A stretch of 57,024 bases of DNA from Blautia faecis (GCF_020554845.1 NZ_JAJCIA010000025.1:1-57024), one strand, 5' to 3'. Numbered from the stretch's first letter, positions 45,053 through 54,118 are shown. Notes: generated by a model not told the origin, from the letters alone. Made by a program: numbers and translations.

Positions 45053-46003
45053 ATGGACACAAAAAAGATCGGAGCTTTTTTAAAGCAATGTCGTAAGGAA
45101 AAGAATCTGACACAAGAGCAGCTTGCTGAGAAATTCAGAGTGTCTGCAAGAACAGTTTCCAGATGGGAAACAGGAACAAATATGCCAGATCTTAGCATAC
45201 TTGTTGAGCTTGCTGAATATTACGATGTTGAAATGAGAGAGCTCCTGGATGGAGAAAGGAGCCAGGCTATGAATAAAGAGATGAGAGAAACTTTGGACAA
45301 AGTTGCAATGTATGAAGAATGGACAAAACGAAAAGCACTACAGGCTGGAAATCTTGCCTTTGCATCAATGTTTGTGATTGGTGTAATGGCAATTATTATT
45401 CAAATGTTATTGACAATAAATATTCGTTTTATTTTAGGAGAGACAGTAAGTGTTTTAGCCGGAGGAATCCTGTATGCAACTATTATGATATACAATGGAA
45501 TATGGGATAAATGTTTGCCCCAAAATACTACTGTATGGAGGGATTTTCTTACCAGCGTATTATGTTCAGGAATTTTTGCTTTCCTCTATGGCGTATGCTT
45601 GTTAAGAATGGGAGCTACAGAAACACAGATAACACGATTAGCTTTTGAATTTTGGATCGGTATTACTATTGTCGCATTTATTATTCTTAGAATTCTGACA
45701 TTTATCAATCGGAAAAAGAAACAAAATCCAACAAATACTCAAAATATAAAAGAAATTTCACCATTATCTAAGATGGAATATATCAAGATTTACAATGCAC
45801 AAAATATAATAGAAACGGAACAACTCATGGAAATGTTAAGACAAAATGGAATAATGGCTTTTTCACAGGAGGCAAGTGCGAATGTTGCGATGCATGGGGC
45901 ACCTGGCTTTGGAATATATGGAATGGATATATTCGTAAAAACTGATGATGCAGAAAATGCAGTAGAGCTGATTAAGGAGATTCGAAATCAAGAAAAGCAG
46001 TAG
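45053..46003 (+). CDS. XRE-type membrane regulator with a C-terminal DUF2007 domain
   Basis: 316 residues from ATG 45053 (AGAGAGGTAGAG upstream; frame open from 45020). The N-terminal helix-turn-helix reads IGAFLKQCRKEKNLTQEQLA, then SARTVSRWETGTNMPDLS. About four membrane helices follow (around 100-215). The end (MEYIKIYNAQNIIETEQLME to IFVKTDDAENAVELI) matches the putative signal-transducing DUF2007 domain. A DNA-binding protein anchored in the membrane could sense envelope conditions directly. It lies upstream of the sigma/anti-sigma pair in the same direction. Confidence 0.82.
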   Translation: MDTKKIGAFLKQCRKEKNLTQEQLAEKFRVSARTVSRWETGTNMPDLSILVELAEYYDVEMRELLDGERSQAMNKEMRETLDKVAMYEEWTKRKALQAGNLAFASMFVIGVMAIIIQMLLTINIRFILGETVSVLAGGILYATIMIYNGIWDKCLPQNTTVWRDFLTSVLCSGIFAFLYGVCLLRMGATETQITRLAFEFWIGITIVAFIILRILTFINRKKKQNPTNTQNIKEISPLSKMEYIKIYNAQNIIETEQLMEMLRQNGIMAFSQEASANVAMHGAPGFGIYGMDIFVKTDDAENAVELIKEIRNQEKQ

Positions 46004-46172
46004 AAAATTGGTATTCTTGATAAAAAAAATTTGGATTCAGATGACAAAAAGAGAATGGCTAAAGCTGTTCTCTTTTTTCTATGCTATAATTCAAAAAAAT
46101 ATAAATTTTTTGAGACGCCCATCAAAAAAAGCCGACTTTATAATTGAGAACATTTTTGAGGAGGGGAATATC

Positions 46173-46727
46173 ATAGACGATAAAAAAATCATAGAACTCT
46201 ATTTTGAAAGAAACGAGCAGGCAATTAAGGAAACAGATATAAAATATGGAAAACTTTGTCATAAAATTGCCTATAATATCCTAAATAACCTCCAGGATTC
46301 GGAAGAGTGTGTGAATGACACATATTTAGGAGTGTGGAACAAAATTCCACCTACAAGGCCGGATAACTTTAAGGCTTATATTTCCAAAATTGTCAGAAGT
46401 ATTTCCATAGATAAATTTAGAAAACAAAAAGCTAAAAAACGATCCGCTGATATGGTTATGGCATTGGATGAACTTGCAGATATACTGCCAGATGAAAGGT
46501 ATGCTCCGAGCAGGAATGACGAAGAGATTGGAAAATCAATCAGTATTTTTCTTAATAAACAAAAAGAAGTGGTCCGGAGAGTGTTTCTTCTAAAATATTT
46601 TTATTTTGAATCTAACATAGCTATTGCAGAGAGATGTGGTTTTACTGAACGCAAAGTAACACATATGCTGGCTCACACCAGAGCCCAATTAAAAGAATAT
46701 CTGATCAAGGAGGAAATCTATCTATGA
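46173..46727 (+). CDS. ECF-type sigma-70 family sigma factor (intact copy)
   Basis: About 184 residues. Region 2 (DSEECVNDTYLGVWNKIPPT, then SISIDKFRKQKAKKRS) and region 4 (EVVRRVFLLKYFYFESNIAI, ERCGFTERKVTHMLAHTRAQ) are complete. The start is unclear: the frame is open from 46008, and an AGGAGG at 46159-46164 is correctly spaced for ATA at 46173 (or ATC at 46170) but for no ATG, GTG or TTG. A TATAAT at 46084-46089 suggests transcription begins after it. It overlaps the next gene by 4 bp (ATGA). Confidence 0.8.
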   Translation: MDDKKIIELYFERNEQAIKETDIKYGKLCHKIAYNILNNLQDSEECVNDTYLGVWNKIPPTRPDNFKAYISKIVRSISIDKFRKQKAKKRSADMVMALDELADILPDERYAPSRNDEEIGKSISIFLNKQKEVVRRVFLLKYFYFESNIAIAERCGFTERKVTHMLAHTRAQLKEYLIKEEIYL

Positions 46728-47887
46728 ACATACCCAAAATTGCAGATGCCATTGGTTATATTGATAATGAGCTTATCACTGCTACACTGGAAGCACCGCC
46801 AAAGAAAAGGCATAATCCTGTAATGAAATGGATGACGGCTGCGGCTTGTCTTACCCTATTTGTAATCGCAGGTATTTTGATTCCGCATCTTTTAAAGAAT
46901 GACGCAACAGCTGAAAGCAAATATAAATATCATGTTTCTAAAACAGAACGAGCCATAGAATGGCCATGGAAATACAAGACTGCAGCTGAAAAGTATCCTG
47001 CTATTAAGTTTAATGGAAAACAGTTTACCGTAAAAAGCCAGAATCCAATCCACACAGATGCACTAGGGGATGAGATTGGCTCCTGTATAGCAGAAGGCCT
47101 TGATCCTGATACCGAAAAAAAATATACGGAAACATTTGAGGTGCGGAAGATTCATGGAATATCAGAAGAACTGATGATTGCTGCAGGGAATGAAGACGGA
47201 TTTTATGTTTATGCAGCTGATGAAAGCACTGCTCCAGATACTTTAGGGAAGTTGCTGGAACTGTATGGTCTTTCTCAAAATATAGAGTTAAACTACGTGA
47301 CAAAATGTGAAAATTATGAGGAAAAAGAGGAACTTTTGCTGGATAATGATGATGAGATCTGGCAGATCCTTGCGGGCCGCAGTGATGCAAAACTTGATAA
47401 TACAAGTGATTTCTTTGAAAGAGAGAACCGTATTTATCTCGCTTTCACTGCAACCTCGGAAACGCTGGGTGTTTATAACCGGGTGATCTACATTTCTGAA
47501 GACGGCTATTTCGCAACCAATATTTTAGACTATGAATACAGCTATTTCATTGGAAAAGAAGCAGCAGGACAAATCAGCAGTTATGTACAAAAGCATTCCA
47601 CGGAAACAAAATCCAGCAGCAGTGTGCCAACCATATCCGGAACTGTTACGGAAATTGGAGATGGATATATGATAGTTGATGATACAGTTTTATGCCGGAA
47701 ACCAAAAGCCGGAAAAAAATATAAGATATATACAGATGATATAAGGGTAAGAAGATGGATTGAAAGCGGGGAAATCAAGACAGGAGATCTTGTAGCGGTT
47801 GAATATGAAGGGAAAATTTCCAGCAACTGCGAGGTAACGGGAGCATATTCCATATTACAGGAACGCTTGAAGAAGATGATATTCTAA
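46724..47887 (+). CDS. Membrane-anchored putative anti-sigma factor
   Basis: 387 residues. Cytoplasmic N-terminus (about 1-35; MNIPKIADAIGYIDNELI), one membrane helix (about 38-56), then a large extracytoplasmic part that includes two similar-looking alpha/beta sections and a C-terminal beta-barrel-like segment (ISGTVTEIGDGYMIVDDTVL, GDLVAVEYEG). Coupling to the sigma gene indicates a partner role. Near the end, a different frame (TGTLEEDDILTQE and a stop at about 47896) matches the remnant at 35063 better than the present ending (ILQERLKKMIF), so a small frameshift close to the C-terminus is likely. Confidence 0.72.
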   Translation: MNIPKIADAIGYIDNELITATLEAPPKKRHNPVMKWMTAAACLTLFVIAGILIPHLLKNDATAESKYKYHVSKTERAIEWPWKYKTAAEKYPAIKFNGKQFTVKSQNPIHTDALGDEIGSCIAEGLDPDTEKKYTETFEVRKIHGISEELMIAAGNEDGFYVYAADESTAPDTLGKLLELYGLSQNIELNYVTKCENYEEKEELLLDNDDEIWQILAGRSDAKLDNTSDFFERENRIYLAFTATSETLGVYNRVIYISEDGYFATNILDYEYSYFIGKEAAGQISSYVQKHSTETKSSSSVPTISGTVTEIGDGYMIVDDTVLCRKPKAGKKYKIYTDDIRVRRWIESGEIKTGDLVAVEYEGKISSNCEVTGAYSILQERLKKMIF

Positions 47888-47926
47888 CTCAGGAATAATA
47901 AAAACAGGAAAAGGAAGGGTACTGGT

Positions 47927-50173
47927 TTGAATGCGAAACGAATTTATTGGATAAAGATTGCCCCTGTTGTTTTATTGGCAGGCGCTGCTTACTGGCTCCT
48001 GGGTTCTGATTTTTTTACATTTCTAACCTGGTGGGAGATGCTGTTTCTGTTAGGACTGGTATTTATGCCGGTAACATCTCGGATGTTTCAGGGATTTGAT
48101 GATAATGGCTGGATGTTTTCCAAGGTACTGGCGGTTGCGGTTTGCGGATATGTTCAATGGTTGCTGGCTTGTCTGAAAATCACCCCATTTACAGGAATCA
48201 CCTGTGTGATTCTCACCATTAGCTGCTGCCTGGGTAGTCTTTTATATGGAATCAAATGTAAGAACAGGCTCCCGGATTCACTTCCCTGGAAACAGGCAAC
48301 CCTGGTCTACCGGGAAGAGATCCTGTTTTTCATTGTGTTCTTTTTCTGGACGTATCTGGCGGGCTTCCATCCGGCAGCCCATGGGACGGAAAAATATATG
48401 GATTTTGGTTTCATGCAGGCCATGATGAGAAGTACCACTTTACCAGCCCAGGATATGTGGTATGCCGGAAAGCCTTTTAATTATTATTATGGCGGACAGT
48501 ATCTTGCCGTATTCCTTACCAAACTGACCGGAACAAATGTAGAGATCACTTATAATCTGATGAGGACTATGGTTGCAGCTTTTGCCTTTCTTCTTCCTTT
48601 TAGTCTGGTGCGTCAGATGCTGAAGGATAAATTAAGGACTGGGAGAAAATGGGCTTTATATTTTGGCGGCATCCTGGCAGGAATGGCAGTATCCATGAGC
48701 GGAAATCTCCACTATATTATTTATGGGATCCTCCTCCGGCTGCTGAAAATAAAAACAGATTACTGGTTTCCAAGCTCTACCCGCTATATCGGCTTTGATC
48801 CGGCTGTGACCGGGGATGAGACGATCCATGAGTTTCCATCCTATTCTTTTGTACTGGGAGATCTTCATGCCCATGTGATCAATGTCTTTCTGGTCCTGAC
48901 GGTACTTGGGATCCTTTATTCCTGGATGAAGATAAACTCAGGAAAAAGCTGGAGTCAGAGAGAAATTGGACTTCTTGGGCTGCTTCTGGGAATGTTCCTT
49001 TTTTCCAATACATGGGATTTTATGATCTACTACGTTGTGATCTGCGGAACATTGCTCTTTGGAAATCTGAAACGTTATTCTGCTGGTTCTTTTATAAGCC
49101 AGGCACTGAAATGGAGTGTGGTACAATGGGTTGAACTGCTGGTAGCTGCATTTCTTGTATCCCTTCCATTTCATATGACTTTTGAAAATGTAATGGTCCA
49201 GGGAATTGGAATTGTAAAAATACATACTGCTTTTTACCAGTTCTGTGTATTATGGGCATTCCCGCTTTTGGTCTGCGTACCATTTGTTATCGGGATTCTA
49301 AGAAGTATAGGGATGTTTCCAGAGAAAAAATTTCGCAACTTTTTTAACGGTATAAACTATCCAGATCTGTATGGTCTGGTTCTTGTACTTTGTGCTATAG
49401 GGCTGATCTTTATTCCCGAGTTTGTTTATGTACGGGACATTTATGAAAAAACAGCCCCAAGAGCTAACACTATGTTCAAGCTCACTTATCAGGCGTATAT
49501 CATGTTTGGGATTATGATGGCGTATATATTGGTATTCTTTACAGTAAACAGGATAAAAAGATGCAATGGCGCTGACAGTACTGTCATGTGTAAAGGGCTT
49601 CTGAGGTGTCCAAGGCTTCAGTCCCTGACAGAGATCATTGCGATCCTTGTTCTGATCTCAACCTGCGGCTACCTGGAAAATGCGATCACCCATTGGTTTA
49701 CCGGATTCCCGAAAAGAAATGCATATCAGACACTAAATGCAACAAATTATCTGGAAACTGCAATTTCCGATGACGCCGCTGCGATCCGCTGGCTGAATGA
49801 TAACGTCGAAGGCCAGCCTATCATTCTGGAAGCCAGCGGTGACAGTTACCAGGATTATGATAACCGTGTTTCTGCAATGACAGGACTGCCAACGGTTTTA
49901 GGCTGGTATGTGCATGAATGGCTGTGGAGAAATGATCTGGAAGAAGAAAACCAGAGAAAAGAGGACGTACAGACCATATACACTTCAAGCAACGCTGATC
50001 AAATAAAATCTTTGATAGAAAAGTATAAGATTTCTTATTTATTCATCGGAAGCTGTGAGTATGAGAAATATGGAGAAATCAATAGCGAACTCTTAGCTTC
50101 GATAGGAAAAGTTGTTTTTCGACAGAGTGAGACAACGATAATTGAAGTTTCCAATGGGACGATGACTGAATGA
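47927..50173 (+). CDS. DUF2298 family polytopic membrane protein, putative glycosyltransferase
   Basis: 748 residues with about 14 membrane helices. The extracytoplasmic loop with AAHGTEKYMDFGFMQAMMRS, then MWYAGKPFNYYYGGQYLAVF matches the DUF2298 (Chlor_Arch_YYY) family, thought to act on polyprenyl-linked sugars much like PMT/GT-C enzymes. HEFPSYSFVLGDLHAHV and VRDIYEKTAPRANTMFKLTYQ are further family blocks. The soluble end (DDAAAIRWLNDNVEGQPIIL, then TGLPTVLGWYVHEWLWR) is also typical. Start is TTG 47927 with AGGAAGGG before it. The last codons and stop run into the decayed sigma copy 3, so the native C-terminus may have been clipped. Confidence 0.82.
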   Translation: MNAKRIYWIKIAPVVLLAGAAYWLLGSDFFTFLTWWEMLFLLGLVFMPVTSRMFQGFDDNGWMFSKVLAVAVCGYVQWLLACLKITPFTGITCVILTISCCLGSLLYGIKCKNRLPDSLPWKQATLVYREEILFFIVFFFWTYLAGFHPAAHGTEKYMDFGFMQAMMRSTTLPAQDMWYAGKPFNYYYGGQYLAVFLTKLTGTNVEITYNLMRTMVAAFAFLLPFSLVRQMLKDKLRTGRKWALYFGGILAGMAVSMSGNLHYIIYGILLRLLKIKTDYWFPSSTRYIGFDPAVTGDETIHEFPSYSFVLGDLHAHVINVFLVLTVLGILYSWMKINSGKSWSQREIGLLGLLLGMFLFSNTWDFMIYYVVICGTLLFGNLKRYSAGSFISQALKWSVVQWVELLVAAFLVSLPFHMTFENVMVQGIGIVKIHTAFYQFCVLWAFPLLVCVPFVIGILRSIGMFPEKKFRNFFNGINYPDLYGLVLVLCAIGLIFIPEFVYVRDIYEKTAPRANTMFKLTYQAYIMFGIMMAYILVFFTVNRIKRCNGADSTVMCKGLLRCPRLQSLTEIIAILVLISTCGYLENAITHWFTGFPKRNAYQTLNATNYLETAISDDAAAIRWLNDNVEGQPIILEASGDSYQDYDNRVSAMTGLPTVLGWYVHEWLWRNDLEEENQRKEDVQTIYTSSNADQIKSLIEKYKISYLFIGSCEYEKYGEINSELLASIGKVVFRQSETTIIEVSNGTMTE

Positions 50174-50519
50174 CACATATTTAGGAATATGGAACAAAAT
50201 CCACCTACACAGTCAGTCAATTTTAGGGCTCATGTTGCTAAAGTTGCCAGAAATGATTTCTATAGATACCTCAAGGTATCTAAAAAGCAAAAAAGCGGTC
50301 AGCTAAAGTAATTATCGCACTAGATGAATTTACGGGCATATTGCCGAATGAAAAGTATGCTTCTGACAGAAACGATGAAGAGATTAGAAAATTGGTCAGT
50401 CTTTTTTTCGGGAACAAAAGGTGAGCCAAAGAATATTCGTTCTAAAATATTTTTATTTCGAATCAAACAGAGACATTGCAGAAAAATATGGTTACACTGA
50501 ACGTGAAGCAAAAATTTAG
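50167..50519 (+). pseudogene. ECF sigma factor copy 3, decayed
   Basis: From TGAATGACACATATTTAGGA the sequence follows the middle of the intact sigma gene (VNDTYLGVWN onwards), with many substitutions, small deletions and stops. It passes through the LDEFTGILPNEKYASDRNDE-like part and ends near the ERKV-like segment. The 5' third is absent. Protein output is not expected. Confidence 0.7.
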
Positions 50520-50626
50520 GTTGAATTCTAAGTAGCCTTTTTTCTTGTTTACAAAAATTATAGTCTTGCAATCTATATGGGAAGGATTATAATTAAAGTA
50601 TCCAAAAAATGGGAGAAGGTGACTAT

Positions 50627-50965
50627 ATGCGTAGAAGAGAACTTTCAACTATATTAAAAGAATTTGAGCGAGATATGAGAAACATTTTTAAAGATGATTT
50701 TCGTATGGTTCGCTTATATGGCTCTTATGCAAGGGGTGATTATAACCAGAATTCAGACATAGATGTAATGGTTTTGGTAAATACTCCTGTGGATAAAATA
50801 AACTCATTTTATGATCAGGTTTCAGATTGCGCATTCGAATATCTTATGAAATACAGGGTAGATATTTCACCAGTTATAAAAAATATAGATCATTTTAACT
50901 ATTGGAAGAATGATCTTCCTTATTATTATAATGTAGAACAGGAGGGGATCGTAGTTAATGGATAA
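50627..50965 (+). CDS. mntA: MNT-type nucleotidyltransferase, antitoxin of a HEPN/MNT pair
   Basis: 112 residues from ATG 50627 (GGGAGAAGGTG upstream). It carries the minimal nucleotidyltransferase signature LYGSYARGDYNQNSDIDVMV (GSYARG plus SDIDV), with a third acidic residue in YRVDISPV. In characterised HEPN/MNT systems the MNT protein adds AMP to the HEPN toxin and so neutralises it. It overlaps the HEPN gene by 8 bp, the standard arrangement with antitoxin first. Confidence 0.85.
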   Translation: MRRRELSTILKEFERDMRNIFKDDFRMVRLYGSYARGDYNQNSDIDVMVLVNTPVDKINSFYDQVSDCAFEYLMKYRVDISPVIKNIDHFNYWKNDLPYYYNVEQEGIVVNG

Positions 50966-51356
50966 TGAAAAACGACAAGCTCTTTCTGTATACCGCATGG
51001 AACAAGCGGAAGAAACTCTGACAGCTGCTAAAATGTGCCTGGAATATCATCTATATAAGGACTGTATTAACCGTTCTTATTATGTTGCCTTTTATGCAGT
51101 AAAGGCTGTGCTGGCCATTGAAGGAGTAGACTTTAAAAGACATAAAGATGCTGTAGCATATTTTAACAAAACGTACGTAGCATCAGGAAAGGTATCAAGA
51201 GAAGTAGGAAAAAGGCTGGGAAGGATTAAAACAGTCCGAGAAGATAGCGATTACAGTGAATTCTACATCGCATCAGCAGAGGATGCTGCTAAACAATATG
51301 AGTCTGCTTGCTTTATTTTGGAAGAAATAAAAAAATACCTTCCAACCATGATTTAA
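50958..51356 (+). CDS. hepT: HEPN-domain toxin of a HEPN/MNT pair
   Basis: 132 residues, all helical. CINRSYYVAFYAVKAVLAIEG is the conserved second helix of the PF05168 HEPN group. The RHKDAVAYF segment near residue 55-65 holds the Arg/His pair region, and REDSDYSEF later matches the family R-x-x-x-DY motif. HEPN toxins cleave RNA. AGGAGGGG precedes the ATG. A complete pair within IS-rich DNA suggests a stability or anti-phage function. Confidence 0.85.
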   Translation: MDNEKRQALSVYRMEQAEETLTAAKMCLEYHLYKDCINRSYYVAFYAVKAVLAIEGVDFKRHKDAVAYFNKTYVASGKVSREVGKRLGRIKTVREDSDYSEFYIASAEDAAKQYESACFILEEIKKYLPTMI

Positions 51357-51447
51357 GACAAAATTATCTCAATTTATTTATCCGGACGTGTTGCATACAG
51401 TATATTTCCAGAATCCCAAAGTATGTTTAGCGAAAAAGAAATTTTTG

Positions 51448-51486
51448 AAATGTATAGTGTTTCCACTGCACTATACATTTTTTATT
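51448..51486 (+). terminator. Terminator after the HEPN/MNT pair
   Basis: AAATGTATAGTG pairs perfectly with CACTATACATTT around a 9-nt loop, then T-rich sequence. The rest of the interval to 51735 holds the IS66 left terminus GTAAGCG (51553-51559) and no gene. Confidence 0.85.
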
Positions 51487-51735
51487 TATTGTCCTTTTTC
51501 CTTTACACAAAAATACACATAGGAGAAGCAAAACAATGCAAGAAAAAAGAACGTAAGCGATGAATAACCCACCGTTTAGACAGTTTTCTTTTTTCATAAG
51601 ATAATTCTCTCATGGAGTGGAACTTCTATACATCTTCTATGTGACTTTACTATTCGGACTATTTTACTTCACATCATTAAGGTCCTGTGTAAAAAAACAC
51701 TCCAAATAATTCTTATAATTAGGGAGTGATTTACT

Positions 51736-52119
51736 TTGAAAAGACATCCGCGCCGATCTGATGAGGAATGGCTAAATATTATTCATGAGTGCCGTACCAG
51801 CGGTCTTTCGGATAAAATCTGGTGCGAAGAGCATCATATCCAGCCAAGCAAGTTTTATTATCATATACGCCGCCTGCGGGCCAAGGCATGTGAAATCACG
51901 GAACGGGAGGATACGCTTCCCCAGAAACAGGAAGTTGTTCCGGTTTCTTTCGCAGAGCAGAAATTCTGTATCCCGCCAACCTAAACAGCAGGTGGAGAGG
52001 GGATTCATCCTGATACTGTCATCACAATCCGGATGAACGGAATCCAGCCTGATATCTCAAACAGGGCAGCTAGGGAAACGATCGCAAATACATTCTCTGC
52101 GCTGCGGGCATTATGTTAG
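51736..52119 (+). pseudogene. IS66 tnpA with an in-frame stop
   Basis: The frame runs from ATG-like TTG 51736 through the TnpA helix-turn-helix (DEEWLNIIHECRTSGLSDKI, SKFYYHIRRLRAK) to TAA at 51982-51984. It then continues in the same frame with HPDTVITIRMNGIQPDIS and ends RALC at 52117-52119, the normal TnpA C-terminus. A single nonsense codon therefore splits an otherwise complete gene of 127 codons. Confidence 0.75.
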
Positions 52120-52175
52120 GCGTAAACGGTAGAACCCAAGTACCTTGACAAATATCAGGCCGCTTTTAGCGGCCG

Positions 52176-52967
52176 TTAATCGTCTGCCTTCTTAGGTTTC
52201 CGGATATGTTCTGGCAATGTTTTGGACCAGGGCAAAAGTTCTTCAAGAAAGTCTGTATTCTGATCATCTGTATGCTTTGGAATCTCAGCCAGCAGGTATT
52301 CAAAATAGTCAAATGGTTTCAGGTTATTCGCTTTTGCGGTTTCCGCTATGCTGTAAAGGATTGCGGAACTTGTAGCTCCATTGACTGTGTCAATCATCTC
52401 CCAGTTCTTTTTTCCAATACAGAAACCACGGATTGCCCGTTCACTGGCATTGTTGTCTATCGGAACATCACCATCATCCAGGAACACCCGAAGATACCAT
52501 TCCTGATTTAAAGCATAAGTAAATGCTTCCCTTGTTTTTCCGCTTTTGGGAACCTTTGCTTCGTTCTGCTTCAGGTACGCAAAGAAAGCATCCACCAGTG
52601 GTTTTACCACCAGCTGACGCTGGGTGAGCCGTTCCTCTGCCGGAATACCGGACAACTTTCCCTCTTCCCGGTAGATGGCTTGTATCTGTTTCATGAATAA
52701 ATACAGGATGGATTCTTCCCTGTGTGCCTTTGGTATGACTTCCAACGCCTCATGAAATCTCCGCCTGCAGTGAACCCAGCAGCCGGCAATCCTCAGGTCT
52801 TCCCGTTCCTTTTCCAGGGTATGGTATACCTGATATCCATCCGTAACACAGATCCCGGTATAATTTTTCAGAAAGTTCCGGGGATGTGAAGCATTCCGTG
52901 TCTTCTGGTATTCATAAAGGATGATCTGACGTTCCGGATACATGAAGCCTGACCGGTAGACCCACAT
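52176..52967 (-). pseudogene. IS66 transposase, C-terminal half (copy a)
   Basis: 263 residues starting MWVYRSG, in the middle of the IS66 transposase catalytic domain. CVTDGYQVYHTL, AGCWVHCRRRFHEAL and DNNASERAIRGFCIGKKNWE are conserved family blocks (catalytic Asp and Glu regions). The C-terminal TnpC tail (PFDYFEYLLAEIPKH, LLPWSKTLPEHIRKP) is complete. The N-terminal half, with the zinc-binding and first catalytic Asp regions, is missing. It faces copy b across a palindrome. Confidence 0.85.
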
Positions 52968-52995
52968 ATTATGTAACTAGTCACATAATATGTGG
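52962..52995. repeat. Palindromic junction between two transposase halves
   Basis: Left arm CCACATATTATGT and right arm ACATAATATGTGG are exact 13-bp complements around AACTAGTC. Each arm contains the first codons (ATG TGG) of one truncated transposase, so the two genes meet head to head at the same conserved codon pair. Confidence 0.8.
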
Positions 52996-53772
52996 ATCTA
53001 TCTGAGTGAAAGCGATGGGCTTCCGGGGATCGTGCTTTACGATTACCGGCCCGGCAGAGGCGGGGAAAACCCGATCGAATTCCTGTCCGGATTCAAAGGG
53101 CTGCTGCACTGTGACGGTTATTCCGCATATGGAAGGATTGAAGATGTGGTTCTGGTATGCTGCCTGGCACACTGCCGCAGGAAGTTTTATGAAGCTGTCC
53201 CGACAGGACGTCGGAAAAAGCTGAAGCTTCTGGATATCAATTCAGAAGAGGAACTAAAAGAGCCTTCTTCCGGAATGTCAGATGATAACGGCCTTCTTCC
53301 GGCAGAAAAAGGAGTAGCTTTCTGCAACCGTCTGTTTTTCCTGGAACGCTGCTATAAGGAACTGCCTGCAGAGGAACGGAAACAGAAACGCCAGGAAAAG
53401 GAACCGGAAATATGGAATGAATTCTGGTCATGGCTGGGAAGCCTGAATCCGACAGGCGGAAGCAAACTTGAAAAAGCAGTAAACTATGCCTTCAACCACA
53501 AAGAAACACTGATGAACTATCTTCTTGATGGAAGATGTGAGATTTCAAACAACGCAGCGGAACGGAGGGCAAAGTCTTACGCAACAGCGAGGAAAAACTT
53601 TCTGTTTCATGATACAGTTGACGGTGCAAATGCAAGCGCAATCGTCATGAGCCTGATTGAAACAGCCAAGGCAAACAACCTGAACATTTATCAATATCTC
53701 TATACACTCTTGCTGTATATGCCGGACTATAAAAATGAGCCCGCAGGCATAAAGCAGCTCATGGCTAATTAG
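52990..53772 (+). pseudogene. IS66 transposase, C-terminal half (copy b)
   Basis: 260 residues starting MWIYLSESDG at the point matching copy a. LLHCDGYSAYGRI, VCCLAHCRRKFYEAV and SNNAAERRAKSYATARKNFLF are the same family blocks in a clearly different sequence, so it is not a simple inverted duplication of copy a. It ends in the typical IYQYLYTLLLYMPDYKNEP tail. The N-terminal half is absent. Confidence 0.85.
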
Positions 53773-53908
53773 ATGTAATAAAAGCGGAGAAAGGAAAAGC
53801 ACAATCCAGACGGAACCGGCGGTGTAGTCAAGAAATATTGTGGAAACGCAAGATTTCTGCTATAATGGGTATAAAACACTTGACGATGGAAAGAAAGGCG
53901 GGAAGCCT

Positions 53909-54118
53909 ATGCACATTAGTTATCAGCCACTATGGAACACACTGAAAGAGCGTGGCATGAGGAAAGAGGATTTGCGGCTTGCCGCCGGTCTTACCACAAA
54001 TATGATTGCCAACATGGGCAAGGGAAAGAATATCAGCATGGAAACGCTGGTTCGCATTTGTGAAGCCTTGAATTGTGGTATTATGAATGTGATTAAATTA
54101 GAACAGGACAATATCTAA
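53909..54118 (+). CDS. Small XRE-type DNA-binding protein
   Basis: 69 residues from ATG 53909 (GGCGGGAAG upstream; frame open from 53840). The whole protein is a Cro/C1-type helix-turn-helix: ISYQPLWNTLKERGMRKEDL, LTTNMIANMGKGKNISMETL, then a C-terminal CEALNCGIMNVIKLE. This short YozG-like type is common in conjugative elements and near IS clusters in Lachnospiraceae. Target unknown. Confidence 0.82.
   Translation: MHISYQPLWNTLKERGMRKEDLRLAAGLTTNMIANMGKGKNISMETLVRICEALNCGIMNVIKLEQDNI

Larger units (their letters stand above)
51553..53800. mobile_element. IS66-family wreckage, rearranged
   Basis: Order: left terminus GTAAGCG; tnpA with an internal stop (plus); a short hairpin GGCCGC/GCGGCC near 52160; a transposase C-terminal half (minus); a palindromic junction; a second, different transposase C-terminal half (plus). 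No tnpB, no transposase N-terminus and no right terminus were seen. At least two IS66 elements contributed. Confidence 0.7.
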
